Assembly (NCBI GenBank): GCA_023374045.1
Contig: CM041780.1
Coordinates: forward strand, 94,273,005 to 94,337,004
DNA length: 64,000 bases
Direction of reading: 5' to 3'
DNA from: Limonium bicolor
Taxonomy: Eukaryota; Streptophyta; Magnoliopsida; Caryophyllales; Plumbaginaceae
Part shown: one piece after another, positions 57,208 through 64,000 of the stretch
How the letters are laid out: every line of letters starts with the position of its first letter
How positions within the stretch are numbered: the stretch's first letter is position 1
The notes under the pieces: model-generated
Seen by the model: only the letters and a program-made list of their open reading frames with translations
Databases searched by the model: none
What the model was told of the DNA's origin: nothing
Position numbers and translations under genes: made by a program

Positions 57208-59465
57208 ACAACAACAAACCGACAGTTCGGTGAGAACACCAATCCCAAACCCCGAGAGGAAAACATAAGAGATCACTCAACAGTGCGAGCAAAACACTAC
57301 GTAAGTGATAACGTACAAGGAATACATTACTGAATACAATGGAGACCGTTGACACAACGACTCTCAACAAGAATGGGATAAGACTCCCCGATTGATCACT
57401 AAGAATACCGGTTAATAAGCATTCTTCAATGAAGATGTTAGTAAACCCGGAAACAAGGATAAAAGAATGAGCGTAAGCTATAACCTACTAAGGATTAAAG
57501 ACGTACAACCCTGGAAAAGGAAAGCTCAGAGGACTGCCCCCACAGAGCGGGCATAGTCGAGCCGAACAAACTGATGAATGACAGTTAATACTGTTTGTCT
57601 AACTCATTAACACCCAAGTATGATTGATCATCAACGGTGGCGTAGTCAACGGAAGTTGAACGAAGCGTTGAGATGGAAGTATAAGATGACAGGATGATAT
57701 CCAACTTGGACACCGTAAGGCAAACGCCTAATACCAACCTAACCTTGATTGCTAAAGACATAAGTCTAGCAAAAATGACAGTATTTTCGAGGACACTAAG
57801 TAACCTCAGATCACCTGAATAAACTTCCATAGCAGGATGCAGCAACTTACCATGATACCCGATACTACATTTAATATGTAACCTAACGGTGGATAGTGTT
57901 CAAGGAAACAAAAACCATAAGGATGGCCTACAGATGAGTAAGATTATAAGAAGTGAACCGAGCATCGACACTCACTCAATGACATTAAGCACTAAGAGCC
58001 TACAAGCCAGGATGTTAACCACATCAAAGCCCGAGGCAGTAAGTCAGTAATTTAATTGGGAGCTTATTTGAGCTATAAGAACTACAATTCGTAGACATGA
58101 ACGGTTACCAAACCTATAATTTAGATTGTGTAAGAATTGCCAGGAAAGGGCACCAATGAGGATAGGGGGATAATGCTAAGGACAGGGTGGAAAACGAACC
58201 ATTCCTTTTAGGGTGGGGATACCTCTCCTTGTTGCGAGGCCATGAGTGGGAATAAACCCCTCAAAAAGGGCTTTCACTTATTAGAGATGTAATACACTTT
58301 CGTTAGAAAATGAAAACTGTAAACCTTAAGATTACCTTAGAACATACCAGATACACTGAGTAAAAGGAAGGCTGCAAAGACAGACCTCACATCCAACACC
58401 CAGGATGTAAGAATCAGTAATCGTGAGAGAGACTGACCTACATACGAGACCGAAATTGAGGAAGAACACCTTCATGTTTAGAGACAACCATTTCACAACA
58501 CGGTACAGCAACCGCCATACACGAAATTAGAGAACTCCAGTGTGTTTACACCAAGAAGGAATTGAAAATAAGATAAGATGTTGGGGTAAATGAGTAAGTA
58601 GTTGCGCCATCAATGGGCAACATGGTAAAGGCCAACTACCACGGTAGTAGTGGTCGTGAGTACAATATTTATATAGGGGATTAAGTCATGGTGCGCAGTA
58701 AAGCGACCATTAGGGATGAGCCGTCAAATATTGACACTGACAGCGCAATTAGATTATGAGCTAAGACCGTTATAAGTAAGGAAATAAGATGGAAGACGAA
58801 CTGTGCATTAATGCAGTAGTCTGGACCTGGTTAGGTAAGATTTCACAGGAAGCACCATACCCATCCTTAAGAATGAACTGGAAGTGCATTCCTAGTAGAT
58901 CAAAATATGAGAAACAAGATAAGAGGCTCTATGGAAAGAGACCTCAGTTACTAAGAGACCGAATCAGTACGGGATACAGAAAGAACTAGAGCATACCATA
59001 CTTAAGAACATAGTAAATAGATTTCCCTTGATTAAGTTCAAGAAGAACAATAAATGTTATCATGGAATGATGAAGAGGAGAACGACAACAGAATACTTCA
59101 TGATTAGCAATAGCTAAACGTGTGACAGACACTATGAGTTTACTAAAACGAGATGTGGGACGACTGCACCCCACGGGGGTTTGCAGGCCTGACACGCTCA
59201 TTTATGAGTTAGTTGGGTAAGTAGTAATGTACCAGTAAGGTACCCCATGCATGTAGACGAGTGGTGTAAGGAACACGGGAAGTAGTTGACTCCGTACCAC
59301 GGACAACGACGCGAGATCAGATCAAGAGCAGCTATTACCGGAAACAGTCAAGGAAAAGGAATTCAGTTGAACCAACGACACAAAGGAACCAGAGAACAAA
59401 TAATAAGGACTATGAAGTGCGAAGAGCACGGATTGTTAAGTACAGACAAATAATTAAGGGCTATT
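57208..59465 (+). mobile_element. Rearranged internal fragments of the LARD-like family
   Basis: 57208 to about 58850 matches 34790-35850 in order (57245 corresponds to 34810, 58195 to 35390, 58690 to 35718). 58980-59460 then matches the earlier segment 34350-34790, so the order is reversed relative to the intact copy. No coding motif. It could be the remainder of the LTR1 element plus a second fragment. Confidence 0.65.
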
Positions 59466-60280
59466 ACGATTGTAGTGGTATTCATAGACGATATCCTCAT
59501 CTACTCCAAGGATGAGGAAGAGCATGAGGAGCACTTGAGATTGGTTCTGCAGATTCTGAGAGAACAACAGTTGTATGCCAAATTGTCCAGTGTGACTTTT
59601 GGCTGGATCGAGTGGCATTCTTGGGCCACATTGTTACCAAGGAGGGAATAGCGGTGGACCCAGCCAAGATACAAGCGGTGAAGGAATGGCCGAGACCGAG
59701 CAACCTGACTGAGGTGCGTAGTTTCCTGTGTTTGGCAGGATACTACAGAAGATTCGTGAAAGACTTCTCGAAAATTGCCAGACCACTCACCAACCTGGTG
59801 AAGAAGGTGGTCAAATTTCAGTGGAACGACGAATGTGAAGCAGCATTTCGAGAACTGAAGGGGAGGTTAACCACGGCCCCAGTGTTAACCCTACCTTCAG
59901 GGACTGAGGGCTTCGAGGTGTTCAGTGGACGCCTCCAAGTATGGTCTGGGATGTGTGTTGATGCAGAAGGGGAAAGTGATTGCTTATGCATCGAGGCAGC
60001 TGAAGGAGTATGAGACCCGATACCCGACGCACGATCTGGAGCTGGCAGTAGTGGTTTTCGCCCTTAAGATTTGGAGGCACTACCTGTACGGTCTTCCTGC
60101 AAGATCTACACCGACCACAAAAGCCTCAAGTACATCTTCACGCAGAAAGAGCTCAATATGAGGCAGAGGAGGTGGCTAGAACTGATCAAAGACTATGACC
60201 TAGAGATTATGTACCACGAAGGGAAGTCCAATCTAGTAGCAGATGCCCTGAGCAGAAAGAGGAGCCACTCAGTGAATTAA
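59466..60280 (+). pseudogene. pol: Chromovirus pol: RT 3' half and RNase H
   Basis: It begins within RT at [20 protein letters not shown], which holds the catalytic FIDD, so the first half of RT is missing. The 59612-60013 frame carries [26 protein letters not shown] and the connection region. After a frameshift near 59930, RNase H follows with [14 protein letters not shown] (Asp), [14 protein letters not shown] (Glu), [11 protein letters not shown] (Asp) and VADALSRK at the end. Frameshifts occur near 59600, 59930 and 60100. The sequence style is that of Tekay/Del chromoviruses. Confidence 0.9.
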
Positions 60281-61590
60281 ATGTGGGTCCTTCCTGATGA
60301 GTTAGCTCGTGAGTTTCAGAGGTTGAATTTGGAGGTGATGGAATCTTGGAGGAGTGGAGCATGAGGTGAAGCTGTACCACATGAGTGTCTCTTCGACATC
60401 TATGGGGAGATCCTCAAGGGACAGCCTGGGGACGTGAAGCTGGATCGTATCAAGGAGAAGATGAAGGAAGGAAAAGCTGAGGGGTTTGAGATCCTCAGTG
60501 ACGGCAGTATGAGATTCAGAGGCCGATGGTGTGTGCCTCAAGGGTGTGCCAAGGTAAAGGAGAGACTGATGAGGGAGGGCCCATAATACCCCCTATTCGG
60601 TTCATCCTGGTGGTGACAATTGTATAAGGATTTAAAGAAGATGTTCTGGTGGCCTAAGATGAAGCGGGAAGTGGGTAGAGTATGTATCGAAATGCCTTAC
60701 CTGTCAGAAGGTCAAATTCGAGCACAAGAGGATGGGAGGTTTATTGCAGCCGCTGGACGTTCCGAAGTCGAAGTGGGACTCCATTTCCATGGACTTCGTG
60801 ATGGGGCTTACCACCGGCGAAAGGAGGAGTTGATCAGATTTGGGTGATTGTGGACCGACTTACCAGTCTGCATGGTTCATACCCATGAAGAAGACGTGGT
60901 CTATGAGTCAGCTGGTGGACGCCTACATCAAGAATGTTGTGAGATCATGGGGTGCCTGAGACTATCATTTCAGATCGAGACTCGAGATTTCTAGCTCACT
61001 TTTGGCAGCGATTTCAGAAGGCGATGGGCACTAAGCTGAATTTGAGTACTGCTTTCACCCTGCTACTGATGGTCAGACGGAGAGGACCATTCAGACCTTA
61101 GAGGACATGCTACGAGCATGTGTTATGGATTTTCAGAGGATTCATGGGCTGACATGCTGCATTTAGTGGAATTCTCATACAACAACAGTTATCACGCCAG
61201 TATCAAGATGGCTCCCTACGAAGCCCTATATGGGAGGAAGTGCAGGACCCCACTATGTTGGAGTGACATAAGCGAGACGGTGGTTTTGGGACCACAACTG
61301 ATAGAGGAGACTATGGAGTAGGTCGGGTGATTCAGAGTCGGATGAAGGCAGCTCAGGACAGGTAGAAGTCCTAAGCTGATCTCAAGCGTAGACCGATTGA
61401 ATTCGAGGTGGGAGACAGAGTTTTTCTGAAGGTATCTCCTGTACGCGGGTAACCAGATTTGGGAAGAAGGGGAAGCTTAGCCCCAAGTACGTAGGACCCT
61501 ATGAGGTTTTGGAGAGGATGGGAAGGTCGCCTATCGCTTGGCACTTCCTTGTGAGCTGGAGAAAGTTCACAACGTGTTCCACGTGTCCAG
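60281..61590 (+). pseudogene. pol: Chromovirus integrase
   Basis: The zinc-binding region is frameshifted ([17 protein letters not shown] at about 60631-60680). The core is seen in fragments: SMDFVMGL near 60790, IISDRDSRF near 60965-60995 (second Asp), and [19 protein letters not shown] near 61070-61120 (Glu). [19 protein letters not shown] and APYEALYGRKCRTPLCW follow in the 61118-61321 frame. GDRVFLKVSP lies near 61415 and LEKVHNVFHVS near 61560. Many frameshifts and stops. Confidence 0.88.
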
Positions 61591-61905
61591 TTGAAGAGGT
61601 ACATTCCCGACCCTTCGCATGTGCTGCAGCCGGAGGTCTTGGAACTAGAGCCGAATCTATCTTACGAGGAGTATCCCATTAGAGTAATGGACACCAAGAC
61701 CAGGGAGACCCGATCGAAGTCAACCCGCATGGTCAAAGTTCTGTGGTCCAATCATGGAACTAAGGAGGCTACGTGGGAGGTAGAAGAGGAGATGAGGAAA
61801 AAGTACCCACAGCTTTTCGATCAGGTAACCATTCAAGTCAGTACCCAGTTCTGCTGTTTTTTCGCCTTAGGGATGAGTTTTAGCTTCGAGGGCGAAGCTT
61901 TCTTT
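61591..61905 (+). pseudogene. pol: Chromodomain at the integrase C-terminus
   Basis: The 61591-61908 frame starts MKRYIPDPSH and contains a chromodomain-like segment, about residues 27-77: YPIRVMDTKTRETR, then VKVLWSNHGTKEATWEVEEE. This domain type steers chromovirus insertion to marked chromatin. It places the fragment among chromoviruses (most like Tekay/Del). The end of the ORF runs into the PPT. Confidence 0.9.
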
Positions 61906-61919
61906 TAAGGGGGATGAGA
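61906..61919 (+). other. Polypurine tract of the chromovirus
   Basis: TAAGGGGGATGAGA lies directly before the LTR start TGAAATACCC. It nearly matches the PPT of the LARD-like family at 38181-38194. Confidence 0.85.
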
Positions 61920-62941
61920 TGAAATACCCGGAAATTTCCAAGTTAAGAATAATATAGTATATAAGGTGAATAATAGGTCCGAGATTAGTAAGGTGGCCCA
62001 GGGAAATTAACGATGTCCATTCCTCAGTCTACCTTCTCCTTATAATGTTCACAATTAATTGTAACGTTTTGCTATGGTTACCGTTAGCCATATTTCTAAA
62101 TCATTTTTCTAAATTCGTTAGGTGATTTAAATCCTAAAATACCAATCTAGAATCTTCCTCTAGCTTGTTAATTTTAAATATCTGGAGTCCAATTTCAGTT
62201 TGGCTATTTATATAATATTGTTTTATTGACTCTCCTTATTCCTCTCCCAGTAATTATATTATCGGTTTGTGACTCACCTTTTTAAACGTAATTGTTTTCC
62301 TTCCATTGAGTCCTTAAACTATTTACCTATATTGATTTATTTCTGATTTACTTCCTTGCTAGTAATTGTTTACTAATTAACTTCTAAGATATTTTACTCC
62401 TCATCCTTATCTTCTGCAACAGTCAAATAAATCTCTTTTCTATTTCAAATTAAAGGATTATGTCTTTATTTATTAACGGGTGTTTTGTTTCCTCCTCCCG
62501 AGGATTCTCAACGTCAATATATTTAGAAAGTAATTACACTATTAGTTATTGAATTCTCCTTTAAAATTGTTTACATGATTTAAATTAATTCCTCTACGTC
62601 TTTACAAAATACAATTTATTTAACTTATATTAATAATCCCTAATTCTCTGATTTACTTATTTAAACCACGATCTTATTGATCGTTCTTCATCTTCTTCAC
62701 GCCGCTGTTACTCTCTTCTTCCCAACTCTCAATTCACGTTCCTGCTGATGTTTGATCAGAACCCTTCCCTGGTGCCAACTAGAGTCTAACGGGTAAAGTA
62801 GTAGCATAGTTTGAGTGTTGGTTTATTCGGTTGTATTCGATGTCTTCTGATTGTGATCTGTTCTAACCTAGACGTTGGCGTCGGCGACGAACGCCATTGG
62901 TGAATCTGTTGGGTGTCTTCCTGAGTTGAGAGAACGATCAG

Positions 62942-63502
62942 GTAAATTCTGTGCTCATTGTTGGTTTTGGTTGTGGATGTTTTCGGTCACGAATGGTGTT
63001 TTGAGAAACTTCGCTGTGGATTTGTGATGGTTTTGTTTTGGGAGTTCTTCACTGGTTTCTAATTATTTTGGGGTTCGTGGTGCTCCCTGATTCACCATGT
63101 TGGTTCTCTGCACCGTGAGCATGAATTGATTACACTGAATTGCTTACATATATTTGCGCTGCATACAATGACTGCAGTTAAGCTCTATGATCTACTCTAT
63201 GGACTGATGATTCATAGGGGGTGTGCACACTTAAGGACTTAGGGTGAGGGTATTTGATATTTTGGTCCGTTTGTGACTGTTGGTTGTTCTATGGATACTC
63301 CAGTTGAAGGCTCCCCGAATGGTTTTACTGATTGATGGACATTGAAGTGTGGAAATGGTTTACTGGTTTACAACTCGAGTGTTTCGTTTGTTTAAACCCA
63401 AAGGGATTTCTAAAATGTATTTTACGTGATGAGATGGAATTTACTCAGTTTCACTGATTTGCGCGATCCCTTCGTGCTTTTATTGTTGTTTTCTGATCGC
63501 AG
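62942..63502 (+). other. Candidate intron in the LTR4 leader
   Basis: Donor ATCAG|GTAAAT and acceptor GATCGCAG|GTACC, in the same LTR region as in LTR1 and LTR2. Only one copy is visible, so conservation cannot be judged. Confidence 0.35.
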
Positions 63503-63904
63503 GTACCAATTGCTGACTTGGGGGATGGGGAATGCGCTACGACCTAGTGTTAGGAGATTTGAGATTGTTTTCGAGATTTTAGTTGTTTTATAAGTTTTGG
63601 AGCACATAGTTTTGGATTCCTTAATAATTTAGTTGATGATTACAGTTTAAGCTTCCGCACAAATGGTTTCATAATGCTGAGTTAATGTTTTGTAATGTTT
63701 TGTGATTTAATAGCCTGAGCATCCAAGGGTTTGGATGTGGCGGTAGCACCTTGGATTTCGAGAAAGTCTTCCGCTGTTTCCTATGGTATAAGTGTTGTTT
63801 AAACTTCATGTTCCTTCTATGCTGATCTTAATATGGGTTGGTATAACTTTTGGCTTACTTTTGGTCTCTTTTCTGCTGTTTTAAAAGCATACAGGGACCT
63901 GTCC

Positions 63905-64000
63905 GAACGTCCGTCCGGACATCCATGTTCGGACAGGCCCCGAAAACTTAAGAGGTTTTCTCTGTTTGGTGTGTCCGAACTTCTGTCCGAACTTCAATGT
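63905..64000 (+). repeat. GTCCGAAC/GTCCGGAC hairpin cluster in LTR4, cut by window end
   Basis: CCTGTCCGAAC (63899-63909) pairs with GTTCGGACAGG (63929-63939), enclosing GTCCGTCCGGAC. Two further GTCCGAACTT words follow at 63973-64000. The word type is that of LTR1. Confidence 0.8.

Larger units (their letters stand above)
61920..64000 (+). mobile_element. LTR4, chromovirus 3' LTR, runs off the window
   Basis: Starts TGAAATACCCGGAAATTTCC. The leader region near 62690-62740 is T/C-rich. Candidate splice donor CAG|GTAAAT at 62942 and acceptor TCGCAG|GTACC ending at 63502. A hairpin cluster begins at 63898. No ORF here has a recognisable product. Confidence 0.8.

Overview
The window is repetitive DNA from a flowering plant with a repeat-rich genome, and no host gene can be supported. 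The plant assignment rests on the retrotransposon lineages: an Athila-type Ty3/gypsy element with a tRNA-Asp primer-binding site, a Tat/Ogre-type element with a tRNA-Arg-like site, Tekay/Del-like chromovirus sequence with a chromodomain, a family with tRNA-iMet sites and 4.5-4.6 kb LTRs, and ends of two CACTA transposons. The species cannot be named from this.

Layout. 1-1045 is the end of an Athila/Tat-like LTR. 1046-9125 is a minus-strand element with non-coding internal DNA (1046-4653) and a complete long LTR (4654-9125). 9126-10761 and 11319-12484 hold the ends of two unrelated CACTA transposons, with a minus-strand LTR scrap (10762-11318) between them. 12485-18329 is a plus-strand long LTR (LTR1) plus truncated non-coding internal DNA. 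18330-57207 is a related element (LTR2, internal, LTR3) expanded by two insertions: a complete but decayed Athila-like element (23029-33205, TSD GAGAT) just after its primer-binding site, and a Tat/Ogre-like element (40191-54848, TSD ACTAC) inside LTR3. The Tat/Ogre element itself contains a 5.48 kb solo LTR (42907-48386, TSD TCAGG/TCAAG). 57208-59465 is more of the non-coding internal sequence, in rearranged order. 59466-61905 is a decayed chromovirus pol 3' half, followed by a PPT and an LTR running off the window.

How the parts relate. The order of events is readable: LTR1 element, then LTR2/LTR3 element, then Athila and Tat/Ogre, then solo LTR, then a deletion repaired with templated filler DNA. 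No element has an intact coding set. The long-LTR family resembles LARDs (large retrotransposon derivatives): tRNA primer site, PPT and termini present, no conserved ORF, so it would need proteins from an autonomous chromovirus such as the one at 59466-61905.

The most interesting signal is not a gene. Seven of the eight LTR families seen carry a local cluster of CpG-rich GTCCG/CGGAC hairpins. The cluster differs in sequence between families, but in related LTRs it sits at the same place. Other structural signals are a base-paired hairpin overlapping the primer-binding site with one covarying pair, a 20-21 nt palindrome conserved in the leader of three copies, and candidate introns inside LTRs.
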